A stretch of 53,720 nucleotides of DNA from DAOUET01 sp034430155 (GTDB lineage Bacteria; Chloroflexota; Anaerolineae; Anaerolineales; UBA4823). Shown in pieces: positions 31,926 to 40,826 of this stretch; the first letter of the stretch is position 1; the number at the start of each line of letters is the position of its first letter. The notes below the pieces were generated by a model. The model worked only from the letters and a program-made list of their open reading frames with translations, was not told where the DNA came from and ran no database searches. Made by a program: the position numbers and the translations under genes. The stretch spans positions 1 through 53,720 of the forward strand of contig DAOUET010000026.1 in the NCBI GenBank assembly GCA_034430155.1. Direction: 5' to 3'.

Positions 31926-33614
31926 TCAGGGAGGAGGGCAATCTTTCAGAACAAGTAACCGGCCGATTGCGTGCTGGCAGGAAGCAGGGTCGACAGAATG
32001 ATATTCGAAAGCGTAGGTGACGATGTAGCGGTCCTCATTTTGCCTCCGGATTTGCACGCCTTCCTGGGAATTGGTCAAGCCATAGTTACGCAAGAATTCG
32101 TAATCAAAACTCCTGCCGATGGTCATGGGAGCCGGGTACCATTGGTTCATGCTGCGTCCCATGTCATTAATCCAAGGCCACCTGCCCTCTAGGTCATAAT
32201 ACACGGGGATGGTCTGGCTCCCGGAAGCCTGCAGCCAATCCTGGGCGATAAAATCAACGACCCGGGTTTTCTGGACCAGTGGCACGTCGGCGTTGGAGAG
32301 GTAATCGCCACGGAAGTTGAGATGGGAAGTGATGACCTGGTACCCCAGAATCAGATTGGCGGAGATATACAGGGCGGAGAGCGCGGCAGTTGCCCGGTTG
32401 AGAAAGGGTTTCGAGGTACGGTCGAATATAAAGGGCGTCGAAAACCATAAGAAGATCAAGAAAGGCAGAATTTGAATGGACTGGTCGGGACGTTCAAAGC
32501 GAGTCCAATCCGGCCCGCCAAGCAAGGGGGAGAGGGCACAAGATAAGAGGCTGAAGGCCAGGGCGATAATCCAGGCATTGACAGGTAGAGAGGATTGCGA
32601 TCGAGAAGCAGCTGCGCTGGAGGGGCGCCGCAATGAAAAGAAGAACAGGGCTAAACTGACCAGGGCGAGGATAACTTGAACCCAATGAAATACACCCAGG
32701 GAAGTAAGAAGAAAATCAGAGGAGGGAGGCAAGATATTCGGGCTGGACTGGTGAATGGGCTCCAGCGTTCCCCGGGACCATTGCAAAACGGACCAGCGGG
32801 GAAAGCGCAGGATAGCAAGCGCCGAAGTGAACAGTTTTTGGGTCCAGGGTAATTTGCCCGTGAAGATGGCGCCAATTTGACCCCATTCAACCGCCCGGAG
32901 GTAAGGCAACCAGGTCAGAGCTAGAAATGCGACCAGGACCGCCAGGCTAGTCGCGGTATTCAAAATCCACCGGGTGGTCGAACTTTCTGGTGGTTTATAA
33001 AGTATTAGCAGAAGGAATAACAGCGCAAAGACCAAGGCATTGACGATCCCGGCGAGATAGAGCGAGGGCGGTAAGAGCACGACCAAGAGCATCAGGGGAA
33101 GGAATTTAACGCTCGGACGGCGCAGGTAACTCAACGCCAGGCCAAAGAAGAGTAGATCCACCGAAACCATAAGCCACTGCCCCCAGAACTCAACGGAGAT
33201 GGCGCGCAGGAACACAGAGGAGAGCAGAGGTCCGAGAATGATGAGCGCTGGACGAGTGACGCCAAAGACCAGCCAAACGATCCAGACGATCAAGGCTGCC
33301 TGGACGGTGCCAAGGAAGGCGCTGATAAAAAGAAGACCGGGTAAACGACTGAGCACGATCGCAAGCAGCGGAAGGCCGTTGGGATTGGGAATGTCATAGG
33401 AGCTGATCAGGCCGACGGGAAGATCGAGAGGGTTGCGGGTGTACCCCAGCCACAAATTGGTGGCCTGATCTTCACGCCATTGAGAGACGGAAGCCCAGCC
33501 GACCCGATCGAAAATAATCAGCCCAAAAAGAAAACACAGCAGGAATACGATCAGAATCCTTTTGGCCGGTCGTTTCCCGAGGGACGGGTCGTTTAACGCT
33601 TTGAAGTTGAGCAT
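31926..33614 (-). CDS. Polytopic membrane protein, GT-C-like glycosyltransferase candidate
   Basis: A 562-residue protein with about ten membrane helices over the first ~430 residues and a C-terminal soluble region of ~120 residues (DLEGRWPWINDMGRSMNQWYP onward). The first extracytoplasmic loop reads WREDQATNLWLGYTRN, with a DQA motif reminiscent of the acidic loop in GT-C dolichyl/undecaprenyl-phosphate-sugar transferases. This is only a resemblance. The gene diverges from another large membrane protein at 33730 with 115 nt between them. Confidence 0.6.
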   Translation of the reverse strand: MLNFKALNDPSLGKRPAKRILIVFLLCFLFGLIIFDRVGWASVSQWREDQATNLWLGYTRNPLDLPVGLISSYDIPNPNGLPLLAIVLSRLPGLLFISAFLGTVQAALIVWIVWLVFGVTRPALIILGPLLSSVFLRAISVEFWGQWLMVSVDLLFFGLALSYLRRPSVKFLPLMLLVVLLPPSLYLAGIVNALVFALLFLLLILYKPPESSTTRWILNTATSLAVLVAFLALTWLPYLRAVEWGQIGAIFTGKLPWTQKLFTSALAILRFPRWSVLQWSRGTLEPIHQSSPNILPPSSDFLLTSLGVFHWVQVILALVSLALFFFSLRRPSSAAASRSQSSLPVNAWIIALAFSLLSCALSPLLGGPDWTRFERPDQSIQILPFLIFLWFSTPFIFDRTSKPFLNRATAALSALYISANLILGYQVITSHLNFRGDYLSNADVPLVQKTRVVDFIAQDWLQASGSQTIPVYYDLEGRWPWINDMGRSMNQWYPAPMTIGRSFDYEFLRNYGLTNSQEGVQIRRQNEDRYIVTYAFEYHSVDPASCQHAIGRLLVLKDCPPP

Positions 33615-33729
33615 GATGGTTTAATATTAACATTAATCAGGCTGCGCGTGAGGAAGGGTTTACTGCTACAATTAAGCGCTCTTTAACGTCTGTGGAAAGG
33701 TCAATGTAGTCCCTGGCAGGAATAAGCAA

Positions 33730-35148
33730 ATGTCCCTTCAAAGTAAAATCGGCTTGGGGATAGCGATCGTATTGTTCGTCACGTATGCTTTTTTCCCGCA
33801 AGATTTTCGCAACGAGAACGTGGTCAGCCGCATGGCGCTAACCCTATCGATCCTGGAAGATGGCACAATAAATATCAACAAATTCCAGGACCATACGAAA
33901 GACATCGCCTTCTACGACGGCAATTACTATTCGGATAAAGCGCCCGGAATGGCTTTCAGCGCGCTGCCCAGCGCGGCACTCACGCGGGCAATCCGGATGA
34001 GTGGGGGAAATGATGGCGCAACGCTGAGAGGTGAGAAGCTAACCCGTAATTACCAAATTATCGTTTACTGGAGCACGTTATTCACCTCCGGGTTGATGAC
34101 GGCTATCACCGCGTTGGCGCTTTATTTCCTGGCATTACGTATTGGGGCCAATACGGCAGGAGCTATCTTCGCCAGCCTGGCTTATGGTCTGGCGACCCCG
34201 GCCTGGGGTTGGGCAGGCGCTTTCTTCGGCCATGCCATGGCGGGCGCCTGTCTCTTTCTGGGATTTGGGGCCGTCTTCCACCTGGTTCACGGCTCACTTA
34301 ACCCCCGCAAGGAAACGCTCACTGCCGTGCTGGCTGGAGCTCTGCTGACCTGGGGAGGGGTGGTCGAATTCACCACCTTGCCGGCGGCAGCGATCATCGT
34401 GGGGTACGGGATCATCGCCGCTCGGCGCTGGGAGCGGAGGAGGATTGTGCGGGTTGCTTTGAGTGCAGGGGCTGCTGCCATCCTGTTTGCGATCCCGTTA
34501 CTGGTTTATAACACTTTAGCGTTCGGATCGCCTTTCCGGGTTGGTTACGGAAACGTGCCCGGATTCGAGGGGTTGAGAGAGGGCTTCTTTGGACTCACCT
34601 ACCCCCAAGGGGACGTACTCTACCGCCTGATCTTCCCCCAGTACCGGGGTATCCTGTGGTATGCACCGATCCTGATCAGCGTTCCGTTCGCTTTCTATAT
34701 TCTCTGGAGGGAGGGAAAGTTTCGCGGTCTGGCATTCGTGCTCAGCCTGGTCCCCCTCTATTTTTTGCTGATGAACGCCTCGTATTTCTACTGGGATGGC
34801 GGTGGATCTACCGGTCCGAGGCATCTGACACCAACCCTGGCGTTTCTATGCCTGCCGCTGGGGATACTGTGGAGCCGGACTCATAAGACCTTCAAACCAG
34901 TTTTATTGGGTTTGCTCGTGCTTAGCTTCCAAATTGCGTTCGTCTCTGCGGCGGTGGACATGGCCAGCCCCTCAAATTTCCGCGAACCTTTATTTGATTA
35001 TCTGATACCGGCATTTCTAGAGGGCAATATCCTGCGTCCACCTTTTATCAGAGGATTGCACGGTCATATGATTTTAAGCCCATTGTTCTTGATCTGGGCG
35101 TTGGGGTATCTGTATGTGCGCAGATTGTTTGTGAGGAGCGATGGTTGA
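33730..35148 (+). CDS. Polytopic membrane protein, GT-C/mannosyltransferase-like candidate
   Basis: A 472-residue protein with ten or more membrane helices. The first loop holds LSILEDGTININKFQDHTKDIAF, split over residues ~37-60, and YYSDKAPGMAFSALP (~66-80). An acidic loop-1 motif with SDKAPG is seen in a Chloroflexota/Actinobacteria group of predicted membrane glycosyltransferases. A late YWDGGGSTGPRHLTPTLAFL (~355-374) probably lies in an outer loop. It may add sugars to an envelope polymer. ATG 33730 lies after GGAAT-like sequence with only a weak SD. It is diverging from the 562-residue membrane protein. Confidence 0.6.
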   Translation: MSLQSKIGLGIAIVLFVTYAFFPQDFRNENVVSRMALTLSILEDGTININKFQDHTKDIAFYDGNYYSDKAPGMAFSALPSAALTRAIRMSGGNDGATLRGEKLTRNYQIIVYWSTLFTSGLMTAITALALYFLALRIGANTAGAIFASLAYGLATPAWGWAGAFFGHAMAGACLFLGFGAVFHLVHGSLNPRKETLTAVLAGALLTWGGVVEFTTLPAAAIIVGYGIIAARRWERRRIVRVALSAGAAAILFAIPLLVYNTLAFGSPFRVGYGNVPGFEGLREGFFGLTYPQGDVLYRLIFPQYRGILWYAPILISVPFAFYILWREGKFRGLAFVLSLVPLYFLLMNASYFYWDGGGSTGPRHLTPTLAFLCLPLGILWSRTHKTFKPVLLGLLVLSFQIAFVSAAVDMASPSNFREPLFDYLIPAFLEGNILRPPFIRGLHGHMILSPLFLIWALGYLYVRRLFVRSDG

Positions 35149-35181
35149 GAATTAATTACTCATGCTATGCAGTTGGTGGTT

Positions 35182-35266
35182 GCGTAGAAAGCTCGGAATG
35201 AAACCAGTGTAATTCCCGTAAGGCGTGCTGCAAAGCCACCAAATACAACTGAGCTTTCAACTGATA
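35182..35266 (+). repeat. 85-nt dispersed element, copy 2
   Basis: This is the second copy of the element at 31203-31287, in the same orientation. Here the inverted arms GAAAGCTC (35187-35194) and GAGCTTTC (35251-35258) pair perfectly, enclosing GGAAT/ATTCC (35195-35199 with 35212-35216). Just outside, TTGGTGG (35173-35179) pairs with CCACCAA (35236-35242). It lies about 70 nt before the Eis-like gene and so could be in its 5' leader. Confidence 0.7.
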
Positions 35267-35338
35267 GGAGCAGGGTGATTTGAATTGCGCATCAATTAAC
35301 AGGGCAAGAATTCATCCTGCCAGAGAGGGAAACGAGCA

Positions 35339-36526
35339 ATGAGCAAGACGAGCATGCGTGCAATCTCGGGCGAGGAAATGTTGGAGATCTTATATCAGCT
35401 AAACTCCTACTCCTTCCACCCCTCACCCCCGCTGCAGGATAGAGAAGAATGGCTGGAAAGAATCCGGGATCGAAAGGGCATCACCTGCTATGCCCTCTTT
35501 GAGGGGGATGTGCCGGTAGCTAGCGTAGCCAGCACACCAATGAGCCAGCAGGTACGTAGTAAAGTTTTCAAGATTACTGGGGTCTGGGGTGTGGCCACCC
35601 TCCCCGGGGCTCGCCGTAAGGGTTATTCCAGGCGCTTGCTGAGGGGCTTGTTGAAAGCAACCCGCCAGGATGGGCGGGTGCTGTCTTGCCTATACCCATT
35701 TCGCGAATCGTTCTACCAACGCCTGGGCTATGTCACCTTTCCCCAGCCATTGAAGGCAAAATTCCACCCTCTGTCACTGGCACCGCTGGCTAAAAAAAAT
35801 CTAGGTGGTACGGTCAAGGTGGTGCTGATCGGCGAAGGTTACGACCAGTACCGCCAATACCTATACAAGCTGCAAGAGCGGGTTCACGGCATGGTAGTGA
35901 GCGATTATGGTGATATTGCCTGGGCACAAAAGAAAAATCAATGGTGGCTGGCCCTGGCCGAGGTGGAGGGAGAGGTAGTAGGTATGATGCTGTATGACCT
36001 GCGTGGAGACCACGTAACCGAATTTAACCTGCGTGCCATCCGCTTCTATTACGAGACTAGCCTGGGAAAGTACCTGCTGCTGAAGTGGATCGCCCACCAC
36101 ATCGACCAGGCTAACCAGGTTGAGATCTGGCTGGCCCCTTTCGAACAGCCCGGCACCTGGATGGTGGATATGCGTCCAGACTTTGAACCGGTATTCTTCG
36201 CCCCGATGGGACGTGTTTTGGATGTAGGTAAAATCGACGGCATGCGGAGCGGACCAGGGTGTTTCACCGTGCGCCTGAGGGACCAGCTGTGTCCTTGGAA
36301 TGAAGGGATCTGGCGGTTTGAGAGCATTGCGGGGGACTTAAAAATCCAGGCCGCGCAGAAAGCTGATTGTGACCTGAGCATTCAGGGTCTGGCAGCGTTA
36401 ATATACGGGACACACGATCCCGGCGACTTCGTGATACGGGGTTGGGGGAATCCTTCACCCGAAACCCAACGGGGCATGCGGAGCATGTTTCCACCCTTGT
36501 CCCCGTATATACACGAGATGTTCTAA
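35339..36526 (+). CDS. Eis-like GNAT N-acetyltransferase
   Basis: A 395-residue protein with the Eis family layout: two GNAT-like domains and a C-terminal SCP2-like domain (from ~290). The acetyl-CoA loop is GVATLPGARRKGYSRRLL (residues ~82-98), and FYQRLGY (~124-130) holds the Tyr used as general acid in Eis. The protein ends in Phe, as Eis does, where the C-terminal carboxylate helps catalysis. Mycobacterial Eis acetylates aminoglycosides and other amines at several sites; whether this one confers resistance is unknown. A copy of the 85-nt element lies in its upstream region. Confidence 0.85.
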   Translation: MSKTSMRAISGEEMLEILYQLNSYSFHPSPPLQDREEWLERIRDRKGITCYALFEGDVPVASVASTPMSQQVRSKVFKITGVWGVATLPGARRKGYSRRLLRGLLKATRQDGRVLSCLYPFRESFYQRLGYVTFPQPLKAKFHPLSLAPLAKKNLGGTVKVVLIGEGYDQYRQYLYKLQERVHGMVVSDYGDIAWAQKKNQWWLALAEVEGEVVGMMLYDLRGDHVTEFNLRAIRFYYETSLGKYLLLKWIAHHIDQANQVEIWLAPFEQPGTWMVDMRPDFEPVFFAPMGRVLDVGKIDGMRSGPGCFTVRLRDQLCPWNEGIWRFESIAGDLKIQAAQKADCDLSIQGLAALIYGTHDPGDFVIRGWGNPSPETQRGMRSMFPPLSPYIHEMF

Positions 36527-36917
36527 TACAGCTCGTAGACCAGGGCCCTTACTGCAAAAAGGCGCTCAATTATTCTTCTCCGGCCAGATTTTCCATCAGT
36601 CAAGGGCCTCTAACGCATACTGGGTTCGCTCCATATCGGGTACAGCAAAGACATATAATCGCAGCTACTCAACCCCTGTTTTTAAAATTACTTCCCAAAG
36701 GAGCATATCTCAGGTGACCGGTTGGGTTCAACCTCACCCCTCTAAGCAAAACAGCACTAAACTCAGAAATCTCTTTTGAGTCAGCGAGTTGCGAAGATAG
36801 GATGATGAGGACCAACAAAACAAATAAATACCCGAAATTAGACACAAATTGGGTTAATATCCATTGTAAATTCATTTTGGGTGGAAGTCAAGAAAAATTC
36901 ATCCCCTTATGTGAAAG
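36527..36917. other. Intergenic gap between convergent genes
   Basis: No supported gene. A 68-codon minus-strand frame (36669-36875) has one hydrophobic stretch but no SD or recognisable domain. Confidence 0.4.
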
Positions 36918-36950
36918 GCTTGTCTGACATTGTGAGACAGGCAGGTTTTT
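36918..36950 (+). terminator. Intrinsic terminator between convergent genes
   Basis: GCTTGTCT (36918-36925) pairs with AGACAGGC (36935-36942), with one G-U pair, and is followed by a T-run ending at the prsW stop codon. It suits the plus-strand transcript of the Eis-like gene. Confidence 0.6.
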
Positions 36951-37852
36951 CAGTTATTGTTAAGTTCCAAATGCAGGGCTTCTTCATCTAAAGGCTGTGA
37001 GACTTCCATTTCTGTCTGCTGCAGTTCTTCAAGTTGCAAACGCCTAGCTTCACGCCAGCGCCGCCACAGGATGAACAATCCCAGAGCGCCCACTATAGCC
37101 TGGCCGATAAACACGTCCAACCCGGTCCCAAACACCGCTGTAATGGCTCCCGGCAGCCCATCCCACAGACCGTGCAGGATCACCACTGTCAAATACGCCC
37201 CAATCACCTTGAGATTCAATCTGAAATGCCCGGCTTCGCCCTCGCGAAACAGCACACTGGCCAGGATGGCGGTCCAGGTGCCGTGCCCCACCGGCGAGAG
37301 GATGCCCCGCAGTAGGGTCACCCCCACCGTCAGCGACAGGCTGCCTCCGCTGCTCAGAAAGGCGCTGAAGGCATAGCCGTTGCTCTCCAGGGCGGCAAAC
37401 CCCATCCCAGCCGCCGCACCCAGAATCAGCCCGTCCATCTCGGAATCGTGGCGCCGATGCCGCGCGATCACCAGCACCCCCAGAATCTTGACAAACTCCT
37501 CGATCAAGCCCACCAGGAAGGCTGTGGCGAAATCCAGCTGCTGGATGAAGAGCGGCTCTAACCAGGAAGCCGCCATCACTCCCAGAATGCCCCCGTAAAC
37601 AAACCCCAGGGCAGTGGTGGGCAGGGACAGCTGGCTCAAATCCCGCCGCTCGTAGAAAAAGGCCACGTATGTCACCGGCACCAGAAAACTGCCGATCATC
37701 ACTACCGTGGGAAACAGGTTGGGGTTGCCGGTGACCACCAGGGTGAACAGGCCTATGATGTAAAATAAAAAGCCGACCAAGAGCACCCGTAGCCAGGCGT
37801 TGGCACGCCTTGGCGGCCTCTGAATCAATTGGGGATCATCTAACTGCAGCAT
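36950..37852 (-). CDS. PrsW-family intramembrane metalloprotease
   Basis: A 300-residue polytopic protein with eight or so membrane helices. PrsW motifs are present: EEFVKILGVL (residues ~140-149, Glu-Glu pair), DGLILGAAAGMGFAALES (~163-180), VGHGTWTAI (~210) and HGLWDG (~247-252). These Glu and His residues form the proposed metal site. In Bacillus PrsW cleaves the anti-sigma factor RsiW at site 1; homologues elsewhere are of unknown substrate. It lies 29 nt downstream of ftsH on the same strand, so the two are likely one operon for membrane proteolysis. A fragment of a second prsW copy survives at 40205-40240. Confidence 0.85.
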   Translation of the reverse strand: MLQLDDPQLIQRPPRRANAWLRVLLVGFLFYIIGLFTLVVTGNPNLFPTVVMIGSFLVPVTYVAFFYERRDLSQLSLPTTALGFVYGGILGVMAASWLEPLFIQQLDFATAFLVGLIEEFVKILGVLVIARHRRHDSEMDGLILGAAAGMGFAALESNGYAFSAFLSSGGSLSLTVGVTLLRGILSPVGHGTWTAILASVLFREGEAGHFRLNLKVIGAYLTVVILHGLWDGLPGAITAVFGTGLDVFIGQAIVGALGLFILWRRWREARRLQLEELQQTEMEVSQPLDEEALHLELNNN

Positions 37853-37881
37853 TGAAACCTCCTCCCTAATCGTCTTGCGCC

Positions 37882-39846
37882 CTACGGATCACTCGTCTCA
37901 GTGCTCTTACTTACCTCGACGATATCCATTTGGGGGATTTTTTCACGGGCTTCCGAAACGAAGCGGGGACCCAAGATACGCTCCAGATCATCCCGTTCTA
38001 CTGTTTCCTCTTTCAGCAGGGCTTCAGCCAGTTGGTCCAGTTTCTGGCGAGCACCGCTCAACAAGCTCTTAACAACCTGGTAGCGTTCATCCAAAATACG
38101 TTGCACATCCTTGTCGATGCGTGCGGCGGTCTCTTCGCTGTATTCACGTCCTTGGGAAAGTTCATATCCTAGGAAAGGTTGCTGTTCGTCGGTATTGAGT
38201 GCCATGGGACCCAGTGTGCCCATCCCCCAGCGAGTCACCATGCGCCTGGCCAGCCGGGAGGCCTCGATCAAATCGTTCTCAGCGCCGGTGGTAATATCAT
38301 CCATGGCGATTTCTTCAGCCGCTCGCCCACCCAACATGACCTCCAGACGGGCGAACAGGTATTCCCGGCTGTAATTATATTGATCCTCTCCTGGCAATTG
38401 TTCGGTCACTCCCAAAGCGCGGCCACGCGGGATAATGGTGACTTTGTAAACCGGGTCAGCGATTGGGGTTAACCAAGCCACCAGGGCATGACCGCCTTCG
38501 TGATAAGCAACGATCATACGATCGCGTTCATTAAGCAGCAAGGAACGTTGAGCTCCCAGCAAAACCCGGTCTACAGCGTCTTCAAAGTCCTGCATTTGAA
38601 TGCTTTCATTATCGGAGCGAGCCGCGATCAAAGCAGCTTCGTTGCAAAGGTTAGCAAGATCTGCGCCGCTGAAGCCAGTGGTGGTCTGAGCCATCACGTT
38701 CAGATCTACGTCCGGGGCCAGCGACAGGTTACGGGTATGAATCTTCAAGATGCCTTCGCGGCCGCGCTTATCGGGTAAGCCAACCGTAACCTCGCGGTCA
38801 AAACGACCCGGGCGTAGCAGAGCCGGGTCAAGCACGTCCGGCCGGTTGGTAGCTGCCAGCACAATGATTTCGTGATGTTCATCAAAGCCATCCATTTCCA
38901 CCAAGAGTTGGTTGAGGGTCTGTTCGCGCTCGTCGTTGACGTTGCCCAAACCCGTGCCGCGCCGGCGACCCACGGCGTCCATCTCGTCAATGAAAACGAT
39001 AGCTGGTGAGGTGGTTTTGGCTTGCTCGAACAGATCGCGCACCCGGCTGGCGCCTACACCCACAAACATCTCGACAAACTCCGAGGCGCTGATGTTATAG
39101 AAGGGTACATTGGCCTCCCCGGCCACGGCTCGCGCCAGTAAAGTCTTGCCTGTCCCAGGCGGCCCAATCAGCAGGACACCATGAGGTATGCGGGCTCCCA
39201 ATCGGTGGTACTTTTGAGGACGGCGTAGAAAATCGACAATTTCAGTTAGTTCTTGCTTGGCCTCATCGACGCCAGCTATGTCTGCAAAAGTGACTTGAGG
39301 ACGGTCGAAGGTGTGTTGGCGGGCTTTGCTTTTTCCAAAGGTAAAGATGCCCGACTGGCCACGGGTCGCCTGGCGCCCGATCCAAACCATGACCAGGACC
39401 AGCAACAGAAGCGGCAATCCATTTGCCAATAGAATTGAAAATATCGGATTGGGCGGAGGAGAGACATTGATCTGTACGTTCTTAGAATCTAACAGGGAAA
39501 TCAGGTATGGATCTCCCTGCGTATCTGGAAATGTGGTGGAGAAATCTACATAAGTGACCGGTGCCGAGGCAGTAGGCTGGGACAAGCCAGTTTGCGTAGG
39601 GGCAGCAGTAGGCGTCGGGGCGAGGTAGGGTGAAATGAATGTACCGGTGATTTCACTACCGGAAATCTGTACACTGGCGACATTGCCATCTTTTACCTGG
39701 GTCAGAAAGGTGCTGTAAGGTATGGTAATTTGAGGTTTGCCCTGGGGCAGGAATAAAAGCACATTCCAGAGCACCAACGCCAGCAAGACGACCCACCAGA
39801 TCCAATGCAAGTTTGGTTTTTGGGTGGGTTGTTCAGGGTTTTCCAT
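37882..39846 (-). CDS. ftsH: ATP-dependent zinc metalloprotease FtsH
   Basis: A 654-residue AAA+ membrane protease. The N-terminus has two membrane helices (residues ~14-34 and ~136-158) around a periplasmic domain with an unusual Thr/Pro-rich insert (~73-97, PTPTAAPTQTG). The AAA domain has Walker A GPPGTGKT (~228-235), Walker B VFIDEMD (~284-290) and the second region of homology (ATNRPDVLDPALLRPGRFDR, split in description). The zinc site is HEGGH (~437-441), with a downstream Asp in the peptidase domain. FtsH degrades misassembled membrane and regulatory proteins as a hexamer. Followed by prsW. Confidence 0.95.
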   Translation of the reverse strand: MENPEQPTQKPNLHWIWWVVLLALVLWNVLLFLPQGKPQITIPYSTFLTQVKDGNVASVQISGSEITGTFISPYLAPTPTAAPTQTGLSQPTASAPVTYVDFSTTFPDTQGDPYLISLLDSKNVQINVSPPPNPIFSILLANGLPLLLLVLVMVWIGRQATRGQSGIFTFGKSKARQHTFDRPQVTFADIAGVDEAKQELTEIVDFLRRPQKYHRLGARIPHGVLLIGPPGTGKTLLARAVAGEANVPFYNISASEFVEMFVGVGASRVRDLFEQAKTTSPAIVFIDEMDAVGRRRGTGLGNVNDEREQTLNQLLVEMDGFDEHHEIIVLAATNRPDVLDPALLRPGRFDREVTVGLPDKRGREGILKIHTRNLSLAPDVDLNVMAQTTTGFSGADLANLCNEAALIAARSDNESIQMQDFEDAVDRVLLGAQRSLLLNERDRMIVAYHEGGHALVAWLTPIADPVYKVTIIPRGRALGVTEQLPGEDQYNYSREYLFARLEVMLGGRAAEEIAMDDITTGAENDLIEASRLARRMVTRWGMGTLGPMALNTDEQQPFLGYELSQGREYSEETAARIDKDVQRILDERYQVVKSLLSGARQKLDQLAEALLKEETVERDDLERILGPRFVSEAREKIPQMDIVEVSKSTETSDP

Positions 39847-40826
39847 GGTTGTAACTCCTCACTGCGTTATACAAATTCTAGTAATTCCCTCAGGGAGGGA
39901 TAATCTGGACAAATAAAACGGCAAAAACGTAAACGCCCTAAAGGATCTGGGTTATTAAAATTAAATTTATTTATAATAAGACAACCTGATAAATATTATT
40001 ATCTACCAAAACAGACTAAATTGTCTTTAACATTCAATTATAGAATTCTTTTATGGTTATTAAACGCCTTTTCTGCATGACCCCCATATAAAACATTTAA
40101 CTCCTCCAGCCTACATTGTATATACCCTTGGCGATTAATTCTATCAGGGATTTCCTGATTTCTCCTCCAACAAAACCCAAAAAATGGGGACTCTTTATAC
40201 AATTCAGGATCACCACCGTTAAATACGCCCCGATCACCTTTCGATTAATTCCTCCAAACCGATTCTTGAACCAACTTTAGAACTGCCCGGCAAGAAGCAT
40301 GAGCATACATCTACAGTGTGGTATTTTACCCTCATACTGGTCTCCCTTATTCTGATAAGCTTTTACTACCTTGAGGTTCACTTCCGCCCGAAGGGCGGAC
40401 TGATGTATTATCAATCCAGAATCAAGGGTACCACCCATTAAATAATGGATTGTTATTATGGCAATTGCGAATAAGAAATAGAAGTCTCGAGTAAGGTTTT
40501 CCCAGGGCTCTTAGATAAAAAATCCTGCTGGTGATTTGCCTTCTATTCACCGCCATTATTAAGCTTAGTTAACTGCAACTATCCGGTTTGTTAACCGTAT
40601 TCAGGCCGAGCTGTAAGGCGCCGTGTGCTAAAATATTTAACAACCGGTAGAATCTCCAAATAAGCAGAGCTAACCTGATTGGTTGGCTGCGATTGGAAAT
40701 CATCAAGGTTTGGTTTGGCTTGTTGGCTGAAATATCGAGGTCAAAATCCTCGAAGGATTAATTACGGATAAATAATCAAGAAACCCAGGCTCGCATAAGT
40801 AAAATTGCGAAAAGAGAGCGTTTGCG
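39847..40826. other. Long AT-rich gap with one relic
   Basis: This 980-nt stretch has no supported gene. It is AT-rich at 39950-40060. TCCGCCC (40383-40389) pairs with GGGCGGA (40393-40399). The only recognisable coding trace is the prsW fragment at 40205-40240. No DnaA-box cluster was seen. Confidence 0.5.
40205..40240 (-). pseudogene. Fragment of a second prsW-like gene
   Basis: Thirty-three of 36 bases match 37175-37210 inside prsW. The minus strand encodes KVIGAYLTVVIL, identical to the protein there, and the three base changes are all synonymous (ATT/ATC, TTG/TTA, ACA/ACG). Sequence on both sides has no clear similarity. This is a relic of a duplicated or related prsW gene that was once functional. 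Confidence 0.6.

Noticed and set aside
39950..40060. AT-rich stretch as a replication origin
   Set aside because: No DnaA-box cluster, and no dnaA, dnaN or gidA-type neighbours.
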